DNA of 64,000 nt from Paraburkholderia hayleyella (lineage in GTDB: Bacteria > Pseudomonadota > Gammaproteobacteria > Burkholderiales > Burkholderiaceae), in NCBI RefSeq assembly GCF_009455685.1, contig NZ_QPES01000001.1, positions 1,922,001 to 1,986,000 on the forward strand, read 5' to 3'. Below are positions 1-8,817 of this stretch, in pieces; position 1 is the stretch's first letter, and the number at the start of each line of letters is the position of its first letter. Under the pieces are notes generated by a model, which worked only from the letters and a program-made list of their open reading frames with translations, was not told the origin of the DNA and ran no database searches. A program made the position numbers and the translations under genes.

Positions 1-616
1 GAAGTGTCGCGGTGGACATGTGGCCGCCGCGTGCCGCCATCATGAGCGGTGTTGTGCCATTCGGCGACAGCGCGTCGACCTGGGCTGAGCGCGCCAGTAA
101 CAGCTTCACGATCGCGTCGTGGCCGTTGGCGGCGGCGTAATGCAGCGGCGTCCAGCCCGTTTTATTGACGTCCGCGCCCTTCGACAGCAACAGTTGCACC
201 AGCGCTTCATCGCCGTTCAGCGCGGCGAGCATCAGGGCGTTCTGGTCTGCGCGGTCAACCGCGCCAGGATGGGTTTTAGGATTGGCCAGCAGCGCGGCCG
301 CGACCTTGTTCGATTTCTCCCGGGCTGCGAGCACCAGCAAAGGCATGCCGTCACTGTCGCTTTGATTGGGGTCCAGCCCTTGCGCGAGTTGCTGGTCGAT
401 TTCTTTGACATCGTCGAACTTGACGGCTTTCACCAGCGTATCGAGTGGCGCGGCCTGCGCGGTTTGAAGCGGCAGCGCGATCAGGGCAGCCCATCCGAGG
501 CCACCCGCCAGCGCCAGCCGCGCAGCGCGCCGGCGCAATGTAGAAGCACCGTTGCCCGCACGTGAATGGCTCGCCAGACGTGCCAGGCCAAGGTTGATAT
601 TTTTCTTTAAAAACAT
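1..616 (-). CDS. Ankyrin-repeat protein, exported (3' end beyond window)
   Basis: The reading frame starts at an ATG at 616, with GGAT as a short Shine-Dalgarno match upstream, and runs off the left edge, so about 205 codons are visible. The N-terminus has positive residues followed by a hydrophobic stretch (LALAGGLGWAALIALPL) and AQA, which looks like a cleavable signal peptide, so a periplasmic location is inferred. The rest is ankyrin repeats, for example GWTPLHYAAANGHDAIVKLL. Ankyrin repeats bind proteins; the partner is unknown. It follows tatD by 35 bp in the same direction and is probably the last gene of the mltG-tmk-holB operon. Confidence 0.85.
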   Translation of the reverse strand, partial: MFLKKNINLGLARLASHSRAGNGASTLRRRAARLALAGGLGWAALIALPLQTAQAAPLDTLVKAVKFDDVKEIDQQLAQGLDPNQSDSDGMPLLVLAAREKSNKVAAALLANPKTHPGAVDRADQNALMLAALNGDEALVQLLLSKGADVNKTGWTPLHYAAANGHDAIVKLLLARSAQVDALSPNGTTPLMMAARGGHMSTATL

Positions 617-651
617 GATTTATCCTTTTGATAATATTTAATTTTTACCAG

Positions 652-1443
652 TCAGCCGGTAACTGGATGTGGAATTTTAAACAACCGGAAAAAATTATCC
701 GTGGTCGCCGCAGCCAGTTCAATCTCAGGTATCTCGCGCTGCTGCGCGATAAAACGTCCGACATAGCTCACGAATGCAGGTTCATTCGGTTTGCCACGAT
801 ACGGCACGGGCGCGAGATACGGCGAATCAGTTTCGATCAGCAAGCGCTCCAGCGGCACCCGGCGTGCCACGTCCTGAACCTCGGTCGCGCTTTTGAACGT
901 CACGATGCCCGAGAGCGAAATATAAAAGTTTTGCGCTAGCGCCTGCTCGGCGACCGGCCAGGGTTCGGTAAAACAGTGCATCACGCCACCCGGCACGCTG
1001 GCGTGCTCTTCGGCCATGATGCGCAAGGTATCTTGCGCCGCGGCGCGGGTATGGACGATCAATGGCTTGCGGGTGGCATGCGCCGCGCGAATATGCGTGC
1101 GAAAGCGTTCGCGTTGCCATTCCATATCGGCCAGCGTGCGGCCTTCCAGACGGTAATAGTCGAGGCCGGTTTCACCGATGGCGACGACTTTCGGATGCGC
1201 GGCCAGCTCGATGAGTTGCGCGAGGCTGGGCTCTTGCGCGTCTTCATGATCGGGATGCACGCCTACCGAGGCATAGATATTGTCGTGACTGCGTGCGATT
1301 TCGAGCACCGATGGCAAGGTTTCCAGATCGACGCTGACGCACAGCGCATGCGTGACCGAATGTGCACGCATAGCGTCGAGCACCTGCGGCAGACGCTCAG
1401 CCAGCCCGGCGAAATTAATGTGGCAATGGGAATCAACAAACAT
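652..1443 (-). CDS. tatD: TatD family metal-dependent hydrolase
   Basis: A 263-residue protein of normal TatD length. It shows the family's metal-site motifs in order: SHCHIN at the N-terminus, GETGLDYY, HTRAA, HCFTE and IETDSPYLAP. These enzymes are TIM-barrel amidohydrolase-type proteins with DNase activity reported for several members. The gene lies downstream of holB and the acetyltransferase gene; tatD next to holB is a common arrangement in proteobacteria. The assignment to the family is firm, but which TatD/YcfH paralogue it corresponds to cannot be settled here. Confidence 0.93.
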   Translation of the reverse strand: MFVDSHCHINFAGLAERLPQVLDAMRAHSVTHALCVSVDLETLPSVLEIARSHDNIYASVGVHPDHEDAQEPSLAQLIELAAHPKVVAIGETGLDYYRLEGRTLADMEWQRERFRTHIRAAHATRKPLIVHTRAAAQDTLRIMAEEHASVPGGVMHCFTEPWPVAEQALAQNFYISLSGIVTFKSATEVQDVARRVPLERLLIETDSPYLAPVPYRGKPNEPAFVSYVGRFIAQQREIPEIELAAATTDNFFRLFKIPHPVTG

Positions 1444-1547
1444 GAGCGTGTCCTGTTGCCATGCGGCGTGGAAAAGAAGGGAGCGCGGAAGGGAGCGCGC
1501 CTGGGGCGAAGGTAGAGGTTGTAGCAGCAGCTGCCGCTAAAACGAAA

Positions 1548-2102
1548 TCAGACATCGCCGGCCCCAGTGGATGACGCGAGGTTGGGCCGTGCCACATCAG
1601 CCGCTGCATCGAGCCGCCGTCCGAGAATGAGCAGGTCGCGCTCGATGCCGTCGAGCCGTGCGACGCGCGGCAGCGTGCCCCATGTCGTGAAGCCAAACTG
1701 CTCAAAGAGCCGCAGGCTCGGCACGTTATGGCCAAAAATAAAACCCAGCAGCGTGTGAAGCTGCAAGCCGGGCGCAGCGGCTAACGCGGCGGCCAGCAAT
1801 TGTCTGCCCAGCCCTTGGCCCCGTATCCGGGCATCGAGGTAAATGCTGAGCTCGGCGGTATGGCGATAAGCGGGGCGGCCATAAAAATCCGAAAAACTCA
1901 GCCAGGCGGCCAGCCCGTGCTCGTCTTCGACGACCCATAACGGCCGGGTTTCCGGGCCGTGCGCCTGGAACCACCCGAGACGGCTGGCGCAACTGACGGG
2001 TTCGAGATCAGCGGTGACGAGGCGCGACGGCACGGTCGAGTTATAGATCGAGACGATCGCGGGTAAATCGTCGAGGGTGGCGTTGCGGTACGAAAGGCTC
2101 AT
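1548..2102 (-). CDS. GNAT N-acetyltransferase, phosphinothricin acetyltransferase-like
   Basis: A 184-residue GNAT-fold enzyme. The acetyl-CoA pyrophosphate-binding motif RGQGLG lies mid-protein, and the N-terminal signature (YNSTV followed by TADLEP) matches the phosphinothricin/methionine-sulfone acetyltransferase (PAT/YncA-like) subgroup. It would transfer acetyl from acetyl-CoA to a small amine; the natural substrate is not evident. Its ATG overlaps the stop of holB by four bases (ATGA), so translation is probably coupled. Confidence 0.85.
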   Translation of the reverse strand: MSLSYRNATLDDLPAIVSIYNSTVPSRLVTADLEPVSCASRLGWFQAHGPETRPLWVVEDEHGLAAWLSFSDFYGRPAYRHTAELSIYLDARIRGQGLGRQLLAAALAAAPGLQLHTLLGFIFGHNVPSLRLFEQFGFTTWGTLPRVARLDGIERDLLILGRRLDAAADVARPNLASSTGAGDV

Positions 2103-3154
2103 GGGGTGCAGATGAAAACGTTGCGGTAATCCAGGAAGAGTTCTTCAAAAACCAGACGTGGATTGAGCGGATGATTTTCGACGGCACGCTGGCGCGTCAC
2201 GCTTTTCATCAGGCGGGCGAACGCATGAGTCTCGGCTTGCGCGGCACAGCGGGCTAGCGCTGCCGCTGCGCCAGGAAAGTAACGGGGCGGTGCGCCCGCG
2301 CTACGCTGCGCGAGCAAGTCATACAGCCAGCGCTGCAGCCAGCCCAGCACTAGCGGCACCGGGAGCTTTTGCAGCGCTTCGGCGCAGGCGAAGGCATCGC
2401 ACGCGGGGCCTGCCGCCAGCTGTTGCAGCGTCCAGTCACGCAAGCCGCGATGTTCATCGCTGGCCAAGGCCTGTGCCGCCAGGGGCGCCCCCCCGGCTTG
2501 CGCCAATAACGCCGCGGCATCGCTAACGCCTTCGGCCGTGAGCCAGGCCGTCGCGGCGGCCGTGCCTGGCGCGCTCATCGGCCACTGACGGCAACGGCTG
2601 ATAACCGTAGGCAACAAGCGGTCGAGGCGTGCCGACACCAGCAAAAACACGATGCCCGCCGACGGTTCCTCAAGCGTCTTGAGCAAGGCGTTAGCCGCCG
2701 CGACATTCAGCGCTTCAGCCGGATACAGCACCACGACCCGTGCCCCACCCCGGTGTGCGCCGACAGTACAAAAATCGAGCAACGCACGGACCTGTTCGAT
2801 CTTGATTTCGCGGCTGGGGGCACGGGTTTTTTTGGCGTCATCGGTGGCACTGGCCTTGTCGGCTTTTTCATCGGTGCTGGCCGCACTGGCAAACCCCGCT
2901 TCGGCGGCGAGGGCTTCGGGCAACACGATGCGGTAATCCGGATGATTGCCCTGGGTGAACCAGTGGCACGCCGCGCAAGCGCCACACGGCTCGCCGTTGG
3001 GTTTGGGGGTTTCGCATAGCAGGCCCTGCGCCAGATGCTGCGCGAAACGCAGCTTGCCAATGCCCGCTTGCCCATGCAGCAAAAGCGCATGTGGCCAATG
3101 TCCGCGAAGCTGTTGCAGGCGGTCCCAGTCATCGGTTTGCCACGGATAGATCAT
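2099..3154 (-). CDS. holB: DNA polymerase III subunit delta prime
   Basis: A 351-residue AAA+ clamp-loader subunit. Visible features are the modified P-loop GQAGIGK near residue 30, a cysteine cluster with CGACAAC for the zinc module, and the SRC motif (ISRCRQW) of clamp-loader ATPases. A charged Ala/Lys-rich stretch (TDEKADKASATDDAKK) is inserted after the zinc module. Delta prime acts in the gamma complex that loads the beta clamp at the replication fork. The gene lies 97 bp downstream of tmk, the usual arrangement, and overlaps the acetyltransferase gene. Confidence 0.95.
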   Translation of the reverse strand: MIYPWQTDDWDRLQQLRGHWPHALLLHGQAGIGKLRFAQHLAQGLLCETPKPNGEPCGACAACHWFTQGNHPDYRIVLPEALAAEAGFASAASTDEKADKASATDDAKKTRAPSREIKIEQVRALLDFCTVGAHRGGARVVVLYPAEALNVAAANALLKTLEEPSAGIVFLLVSARLDRLLPTVISRCRQWPMSAPGTAAATAWLTAEGVSDAAALLAQAGGAPLAAQALASDEHRGLRDWTLQQLAAGPACDAFACAEALQKLPVPLVLGWLQRWLYDLLAQRSAGAPPRYFPGAAAALARCAAQAETHAFARLMKSVTRQRAVENHPLNPRLVFEELFLDYRNVFICTP

Positions 3155-3197
3155 GGTCGCTGTTTCACTTGAAGGAGCTTGAGGGCAAGGATTTTAA

Positions 3198-3245
3198 GCG
3201 GGCTTTGAAGCAGGCTTTAAAACAGGTTTTGAAGCGGGCTTTGAC
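3198..3245. repeat. Degenerate ~15-bp tandem repeat between holB and tmk
   Basis: Three to four imperfect copies of a unit resembling aagcgggctttga lie in the 97-bp gap between tmk and holB. On the coding (minus) strand this is untranslated sequence between two genes of one operon. It looks like slippage-derived spacer; I see no hairpin with a U-tract. Confidence 0.6.
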
Positions 3246-3251
3246 GGGCGC

Positions 3252-3872
3252 TCACAGCCTGGCGAGCAGCGCTTCGAGTTGCTGCCGGATCAGCGCGATG
3301 TCCTGCGACGAATCAATCAGCGCGAAACGTTGCGGCGCTTCTTGCGCGCGGCGCAGATATTCGGCCCGGGTACGCGCAAAAAAACGCTCTGATTCGCGCT
3401 CGAAGCGGTCTGGCTCACGGGCGGCGCTGCGGCGTGCGCTGGCGGTATCGGGTGCCAGGTCGAACAGTACGGTCAAATCCGGCTGAAACTCGCCCTGAAC
3501 CCAGCGCTCGAGCGTTTCGAGCTTGTCGCGCGGCAACCCGCGTCCCCCGCCCTGATAAGCGAACGTCGCATCTGTAAAACGATCGGACAAGACCCAGTCG
3601 CCCTGTGCCAGCGCGGGCTCGATCACCTGTGCCAGATGCTCGCGGCGCGCGGCGAACATCAGCAAGGCTTCGGTTTCGAGCGCCATCGGCTGATGCAGCA
3701 GGATTTCGCGCAAGGTTTCGCCGAGTGCCGTACCACCGGGTTCGCGGGTCATGATCACGGTGCCGCCTGCGCGGGCTGCACGCGTGTGCAACTGCTGGCG
3801 AAACCATTCGAGATGCGTGGTTTTGCCCGCGCCGTCAATGCCTTCAAACGTGATGAATTTGCCGCGCGCCAT
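3252..3872 (-). CDS. tmk: Thymidylate kinase
   Basis: A 206-residue dTMP kinase, which makes dTDP from dTMP and ATP. The P-loop FEGIDGAGKTTH is at the N-terminus, the DR motif appears in LSDRFTDATFAYQG, and an Arg-rich LID region follows (RRSAAREPDRFERE). Length and motifs match the bacterial family. Its ATG overlaps the mltG stop codon by one base (TAATG), the typical mltG-tmk coupling in beta- and gammaproteobacteria. Confidence 0.96.
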   Translation of the reverse strand: MARGKFITFEGIDGAGKTTHLEWFRQQLHTRAARAGGTVIMTREPGGTALGETLREILLHQPMALETEALLMFAARREHLAQVIEPALAQGDWVLSDRFTDATFAYQGGGRGLPRDKLETLERWVQGEFQPDLTVLFDLAPDTASARRSAAREPDRFERESERFFARTRAEYLRRAQEAPQRFALIDSSQDIALIRQQLEALLARL

Positions 3873-4915
3873 TATTGCGCTCCCCGGATGTATTGATTAA
3901 CTGCCTTGTTGTGCTCGTCTAGCGTGGCGGAAAACTCGCTGCTGCCATCGCCCCGCGAGACAAAATACAGTGCGGAGCTGGATGCCGGATTGAGCGCCGC
4001 CGCTAGCGCCGCCGCTCCCGGCAGCGAGATCGGCGTCGGCGGCAGCCCGCGGCGCGTGTAGGTGTTGTACGGCGTATCGGTTTGCAGGTCGCGTTTTCGC
4101 AACCGGCCGGTATAGTCCGGCCCCATGCCGTAGATCACCGTCGGGTCAGTCTGCAACGGCATGCCCACGCGCAGCCGGTTGGCGAACACGGCGGCGACGA
4201 GCGGCCGGTCGGACGCTTTACCGGTTTCTTTTTCGATCATCGAAGCCATGATGAGCGCGGCATACGGCGTCGTATAAGGCAAACCTGGTGCGCGGGCCGC
4301 CCACGCTTCGTTCAGACGCAGTTGCATGAGCCGATAGGCACGGCGGTAGACAGCCAGATCGCTGGTGTTTTTGTCGAACAGGTAGGTATCGGGGAAAAAC
4401 AGTCCTTCGCCATTGCCGCTGGCGGCTTCGGGCGCGCCTAGCAGCCGCAGCAGTTCGGCATCGCTCACGCCTTGCGTGTCGTGGCGCAGCGCGGGGTTGG
4501 CGTCGAGCTCGGCGCGCATGCGTTGTAACGTCCAGCCTTCGATGATCGTGGCGACGTATTCGTTGACGTCACCGCGAGCGATTTTTTGCAGCACGTCATA
4601 CGGCGTAACGCCGCTTTTGAACGCATAGTTGCCAGGCTTGAGTTGCCCTTGCAATCCAAGCAGGCGCGCCATCAGGACGAATAAATCGGACTGGACAGGG
4701 ACGCCGCCGCGGTTGAGCTGCAAGGTGACACTGCGCAGGCTGCTATGGGGCTTCAGGGTGACGTCGAGTTGTGCGGACGCCAGTTGAACCGGCGTGGTGG
4801 CCCAGTAATACCCCCCCGCCGCGCAGGCTGCGGCCAGAATCACGGCGGTGCTGCCGGCGACAAGACATTTTTTCAGAAAAGACACAACGGGGACGATTTT
4901 GAGTTTAAACCGCAA
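3872..4915 (-). CDS. mltG: Endolytic murein transglycosylase
   Basis: A 347-residue YceG/MltG protein. A single membrane anchor lies near residues 14-35, followed by the YceG domain. The catalytic glutamate sits in the conserved segment MASMIEKETGKASDRP, followed by the family sequence FANRLRVGMPLQTDPTVIYG. MltG cleaves nascent glycan strands at the inner membrane and is thought to set strand length. It appears to be the first gene of the leftward tmk-holB operon; the promoter should be in the 413-bp gap upstream. Confidence 0.95.
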   Translation of the reverse strand: MRFKLKIVPVVSFLKKCLVAGSTAVILAAACAAGGYYWATTPVQLASAQLDVTLKPHSSLRSVTLQLNRGGVPVQSDLFVLMARLLGLQGQLKPGNYAFKSGVTPYDVLQKIARGDVNEYVATIIEGWTLQRMRAELDANPALRHDTQGVSDAELLRLLGAPEAASGNGEGLFFPDTYLFDKNTSDLAVYRRAYRLMQLRLNEAWAARAPGLPYTTPYAALIMASMIEKETGKASDRPLVAAVFANRLRVGMPLQTDPTVIYGMGPDYTGRLRKRDLQTDTPYNTYTRRGLPPTPISLPGAAALAAALNPASSSALYFVSRGDGSSEFSATLDEHNKAVNQYIRGAQ

Positions 4916-5328
4916 GCGGTTGATTGATAACGTAAAAGTCTCGTGCCGAGCCGGGCGGGACCTTTGCCAGGGGGGCCACTGCGGCTCTTTGCGGAGCTCT
5001 TTGGGGTTTTGTCAGCTGCGTATTGTATAGGCGTGGGCATTCATCGAGGCAGATATAGAAACCCTCTTGCATACGCGGTTACAGGTGCTTCATTTTTATG
5101 CTTCACATTCACAACCCATCCCACCTGGGCAAACATGTAGCGACGTCTGCCGCTTACATGGCTCGCAATCCCCTGCGTCACTAATAAGCTTACCGGGTTC
5201 ACCTCGTGCGAAAACAGACCTGATTAACCGGCTTCCAGGCGAAAAGCTGAGCTGAAAAAGTTCCACAGTGTAATTTCAGATTAATCCGATCCAGGTCTCA
5301 TATACAGGCAAAGACAGGAGATTCATTA
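4916..5328. other. Intergenic region between divergent mltG and the STAS/GHKL gene
   Basis: There is no credible gene in these 413 bp. The region should hold the promoters of both divergent units. The half near 5329 is visibly AT-richer, in keeping with an acquired downstream module. An AGGAG ribosome-binding site is at 5316-5320. I cannot place -35/-10 boxes with confidence. Confidence 0.5.
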
Positions 5329-6351
5329 TTGTCAGTTGATAAAAATCCCCTGCCAATAATGAGAACCATACATCTGCCAAAATATGTCACGGTCCGTCAG
5401 TTGCCTGCTGTAATGGAGTTCATCGTTTCGCTACATGCAGATTCCAGCTCAGCACTGGATATTAATTGTGCGCAATTCGAATTCGTTGACCCGCTGGGGC
5501 TGTGTCTTCTGCAATATCACCTGGACACGATTTCTCGTGTCAGTTCACAGGTGAATCTCAAATGTCTGTCTGGCAATCTCGCCGCCTACTTGAACAGGAT
5601 GGATTTTTTTGCGGGACTGGACAATGTCTATTGTGAAAATGCGCCACAGAAAAGTCGCTGGGCCGAGATCGATCATGGATTTGTCGCGCTAACGAAACTA
5701 GTCACCAACAGCAACATTGACAAGATTGCCGGGAAATTGGCGCGAACAATGGCTGGAGCCTCGTCAGTTTCTTGTGAAGCCGATCCTGACGGCATGCGTG
5801 CCAGCCCTGCGGACCGACTGCATACTGCATTGCAATACGTTCTCTCGGAATTGATCAACAATGCCGCGTCTCATGGAAAAATGCGCGGCTATCCGTATTC
5901 TGAAATCTGGGTGGCTGCTCAATATTACAAGGGCGGAAATGTCCGGCTGGCGATAGTCGATAACGGATGTGGGTTCCTGGAAAGCTTGCGTGGACATCCT
6001 GGATTGCACCACGAGACCCATCGTCATGCAATTCTGACAGCATTGCAGCCCAGAATAAGTTGCAACCGCGATCTAACTCGCGGGCTCGATTCAGGCAACC
6101 AAGGCATCGGCCTTACGGCCTCAAAGACCCTAACCATGGCTGCAAGCGGAAGAATCGACATCTTTAGCGGTAACGCCTGGTACCGGGAAACGCTGGCCGG
6201 GGCGCATTCGGAGGATTTGCTTTTCCCCTGGCAGGGGGTTGGAATTTCTCTCACGATGAATCGATCGCTACTACAAGAACTCGAAATCGCACGTATTATT
6301 CAAAGCATCGCTCCGCTGCGAGAGTCGCGCGATTTCAATTTTGTTGAGTGA
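5329..6351 (+). CDS. STAS-like plus GHKL (histidine-kinase-type) ATPase protein
   Basis: A 340-residue protein. Residues about 10-100 resemble a STAS/MlaB-like domain (LDINCAQFEFVDPLGLCLL). Residues about 165-310 form a GHKL ATPase domain with an N box (SELINNAASHG), a G1 box (IVDNGCGF) and a G2 box (NQGIGLTAS). There is no dimerisation/phosphoacceptor domain and no membrane segment, so it resembles anti-sigma-factor kinases of the RsbW type rather than a sensor kinase. The TTG start at 5329 is chosen because AGGAG sits eight bases upstream; the later ATG at 5359 lacks one. It is AT-richer than its neighbours. The partner is the DUF4325 gene seven bases downstream. Confidence 0.75.
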   Translation: MSVDKNPLPIMRTIHLPKYVTVRQLPAVMEFIVSLHADSSSALDINCAQFEFVDPLGLCLLQYHLDTISRVSSQVNLKCLSGNLAAYLNRMDFFAGLDNVYCENAPQKSRWAEIDHGFVALTKLVTNSNIDKIAGKLARTMAGASSVSCEADPDGMRASPADRLHTALQYVLSELINNAASHGKMRGYPYSEIWVAAQYYKGGNVRLAIVDNGCGFLESLRGHPGLHHETHRHAILTALQPRISCNRDLTRGLDSGNQGIGLTASKTLTMAASGRIDIFSGNAWYRETLAGAHSEDLLFPWQGVGISLTMNRSLLQELEIARIIQSIAPLRESRDFNFVE

Positions 6352-6358
6352 GGTTTTT

Positions 6359-6676
6359 ATGGTACGAGCTGGCACGAATACAACTGTCACTCCTCCGAAG
6401 GGATTTTATGGCACGCGATCGCGTGCTTTTGAGTTCCGCGACAAGATCGAGCACTTGCTCGACACGAGTCCAGATCGGGTTGTCATCGAATTTTCTGGAA
6501 TTTCTGCAACGCAATCATTCGTCGATGAACTGCTAGGCGTGCTGGTCATCGCCCGAGGGCCGGAAATGGTTACCAGACTGGTGTTCAAGGGCTGCTCAGA
6601 GGACATGCGCGCCATCATTAAGTTTGTGCTTAATGATCGTATCGAGCAGTTTGAAGACGCGCACCAACAGCATTGA
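6359..6676 (+). CDS. DUF4325 (STAS-like) protein
   Basis: A 105-residue protein from the ATG at 6359, preceded by GAGTGAGG five bases upstream; an upstream in-frame TTG at 6341 is a poorer choice because it overlaps the preceding gene and lacks a ribosome site. It matches the STAS-like DUF4325 family: a central beta strand VVIEFSGI, then the characteristic SFVDELLG helix, and a C-terminal helix. DUF4325 proteins are often encoded beside GHKL ATPases, as here. By analogy with anti-anti-sigma factors it may bind the ATPase encoded upstream; this is inference. Confidence 0.75.
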   Translation: MVRAGTNTTVTPPKGFYGTRSRAFEFRDKIEHLLDTSPDRVVIEFSGISATQSFVDELLGVLVIARGPEMVTRLVFKGCSEDMRAIIKFVLNDRIEQFEDAHQQH

Positions 6677-7043
6677 TTTTGCGATGGTGCGCCACAGGCA
6701 CTCCATCGCGCCATCGCGCAAGCACTAAAAATTCTTGCCGACTTTTATAAACCGTTCATTTCAATATTGGCATGCCAGAGCACAGCCCATGCTGCGGCCT
6801 CGCAGTATGTCGCTGGCCACCCTCGACCCAATAGAATCAACCAGCACAACCGTGAAAACACGGCGCCCTCGGTGCCTACCGCCCAATCTGCTCAATCAGA
6901 TGAAAACCGCGGGCTGATCAAAAAATGGTGTTTGAGCGCCATTCCGCTCACGTTATGGGGCCATCCCTCGCAAGGCGAAAGACAGCCCCTATAATGCTGG
7001 CCTGCCCTCCGCTCAAGTCAGTTCTGACTGCTCCCACGCCACC
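6677..7043. other. Intergenic region upstream of ygfZ
   Basis: There is no convincing gene in these 367 bp. An imperfect inverted repeat of gcgatgg/ccatcgc lies just after the DUF4325 stop (about 6682-6718) but has no T-run, so I do not call it a terminator. The left part is AT-richer than the right, which suggests the edge of the inserted module lies here. Confidence 0.45.
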
Positions 7044-8144
7044 ATGACCTCTGCTCCAACCCTTGTCCCGCTGTCGCCCGATGGCATCAATGCCAGCCCC
7101 CACGCTGGCACGGCCGCCCTTCCTGCTACGGCCACCGCGCTGCCCTCCGCCCCTCCACGTCCGGACGCCGCGGCATTCGCCGCCGTGCTCACGGGCGGCG
7201 CCTGGATGCGGCTCACGCCGTTCGGCGTGATCGAAGTCGCTGGGGCCGATGCCGCGACGTTCCTGCATAGCCAGCTCACCAGCGATATTGCTCACCTCGA
7301 TACCGCGCACGCGCGCCCCTCGGGTTATTGCTCGGCCAAAGGCCGGCTGCTCGCGTCATTTCTCGTCTGGCGTAACGCTGAAGCGGTTTATCTGATGTTG
7401 CCGCAGGACGTGCAGGCCGCCACCAGCCGTCGGCTGGCCATGTTTGTGTTGCGCGCCAAGGCCCGTCTGACGGACGCCAACGAGGCCATCACGCTGATCG
7501 GTTTCGCGGGAGCGGTACAAGAGGCGCTCGCGGGCCTGTTCGAGACGCTGCCGCAGTTGCCGTACGAGAAGGTCGATGGCCCGGCTGGCACCCTGATCCG
7601 GCTGGCCGATGCGGCAGGTCGGCCACGCTATCTGTGGGCTGCGCCCACGGCTGAGGTGGAGGCCCATCTGGCCCGCCTCGGCACGCTCGCGGTGGCCTTG
7701 CCCGAGGTCTCAGCGGCGCTCTGGGACTGGCTTGAGATTCAGGCGGGCGAGCCGCGCATTACCCAGCCTGTCGTTGAGCAGTTCGTGCCGCAGATGGTCA
7801 ACTTCGATGTGATCGGTGCCGTCGATTTCCGCAAGGGCTGTTATCCGGGGCAAGAGGTGGTGGCGCGCAGCCAGTATCGCGGCACGATCAAACGGCGCAT
7901 GGCGCTGGCGCACGTGGAGCAGGACGAAGCCGCGGCAAGCGGCGTGGAGCTTTTTCATCCTGACGATCCGGGCCAGCCGTGCGGCAAAGTGGTCAGCGTG
8001 GCCGCCGCGCCGCAAGGGGGCAGCGATTTGCTCGCGGAGCTCAAGCTGGCCGCGCTGGACAGTGGCACGGTTCACCTCGGTGCGGTGGATGGCCCGGCGC
8101 TCACCGTGCTGCCCTTGCCCTACTCCATTCCGACCGAAGTTTGA
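7044..8144 (+). CDS. ygfZ: Folate-binding YgfZ/GcvT-like Fe-S assembly protein
   Basis: A 366-residue protein with the YgfZ signature KGCYPGQEVVARSQYRG (KGCYxGQE) and the GcvT-like folate-binding fold (TFLHSQLTSDI near residue 75). YgfZ supports repair or assembly of certain Fe-S enzymes using tetrahydrofolate. The first 55 residues are Ala/Pro-rich and less conserved, so translation could also begin later. In related genomes it is divergent from and next to mltG; here the two-gene STAS/GHKL module separates them. Confidence 0.92.
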   Translation: MTSAPTLVPLSPDGINASPHAGTAALPATATALPSAPPRPDAAAFAAVLTGGAWMRLTPFGVIEVAGADAATFLHSQLTSDIAHLDTAHARPSGYCSAKGRLLASFLVWRNAEAVYLMLPQDVQAATSRRLAMFVLRAKARLTDANEAITLIGFAGAVQEALAGLFETLPQLPYEKVDGPAGTLIRLADAAGRPRYLWAAPTAEVEAHLARLGTLAVALPEVSAALWDWLEIQAGEPRITQPVVEQFVPQMVNFDVIGAVDFRKGCYPGQEVVARSQYRGTIKRRMALAHVEQDEAAASGVELFHPDDPGQPCGKVVSVAAAPQGGSDLLAELKLAALDSGTVHLGAVDGPALTVLPLPYSIPTEV

Positions 8145-8226
8145 TGCATCTGGATGGTTCGAGGTGCCTGCTGGCGGCGCTCTGCTCGCCATCGGGCCTG
8201 AAACTTTCCTGTGTCTTGTTTTTTTA

Positions 8227-8264
8227 GGGGTCGTCTCAGAAAACGGAAAATAAAGCACGCTAAG
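8227..8264. mobile_element. Tn3-family terminal inverted repeat (Tn21-like), left end
   Basis: A 38-bp sequence beginning GGGGTCGTCTCAG and ending ACGCTAAG has the form of Tn21-subgroup terminal repeats as I know them. It lies about 80 bp after ygfZ and marks the boundary of the Tn3-family remnant. The stop codon of the resolvase (8260-8262) is inside it. I did not find a matching inverted copy on the right side. Confidence 0.85.
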
Positions 8265-8817
8265 CGTGCGCAGAGGCGGGTACCCAGCGGTACAGCGTAG
8301 GGATGGAAACGCCGAGATTCTTGGCCACGTCCTTGGGCGGCACACCGCTGGCCAACAGCTTCTTGGCCGACTCGATCTTGCTGCCGGTCATTTTCGGCTT
8401 CCGGCCACCCTTGCGACCGAGCTGCCTGGCGACTTCCAGCCCGGCGCGGGTACGCTCGATGGTCAACTCGCGTTCCATCTCGGCCAGGCTCGCCATAACG
8501 TGGAAGAAGAACCGACCGGGCGGCGTGCCGGTGTCGATAGAGTCGGTAAGACTCCTGAACTGGACGCCTTGCTTGTGCAGGTCGCCGACCAGATCAACCA
8601 GTTGCTTGACCGAGCGGCCCAATCGGTCGAGCTTCCAGACAACCAGTGTGTCGCCCTCGCGCAGCATTTCGAGTGTCTTGGCCAAGCCGGGACGATCCGC
8701 CCGTGTGCCGCTCACCGTGTCCTCGAAGATCTTTTGGCACCCGGCCTTGACCAAGACTTCGCGTTGCAGCTCAAGGTTCTGATCCTGTGTTGAGACACGC
8801 GCATAACCGATCAACAT
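8260..8817 (-). CDS. Tn3-family serine resolvase/invertase
   Basis: A 185-residue serine recombinase, full length. The catalytic serine is in YARVSTQDQ and the conserved arginines are in KLDRLGRS; a C-terminal helix-turn-helix (KDVAKNLGVSIPTLYRW) binds the res site. It resolves cointegrates in replicative transposition. The start overlaps the stop of the upstream membrane-protein gene by seven bases, making it the last gene of a four-gene overlapping unit with the HEPN/MNT pair. It is intact although the transposase is not. A res site would normally lie upstream, but here coding sequence occupies that place. Confidence 0.93.
   Translation of the reverse strand: MLIGYARVSTQDQNLELQREVLVKAGCQKIFEDTVSGTRADRPGLAKTLEMLREGDTLVVWKLDRLGRSVKQLVDLVGDLHKQGVQFRSLTDSIDTGTPPGRFFFHVMASLAEMERELTIERTRAGLEVARQLGRKGGRKPKMTGSKIESAKKLLASGVPPKDVAKNLGVSIPTLYRWVPASAHA

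Noticed and set aside
6677..6725. Terminator after the DUF4325 gene
   Set aside because: The inverted repeat is interrupted and there is no T-run.
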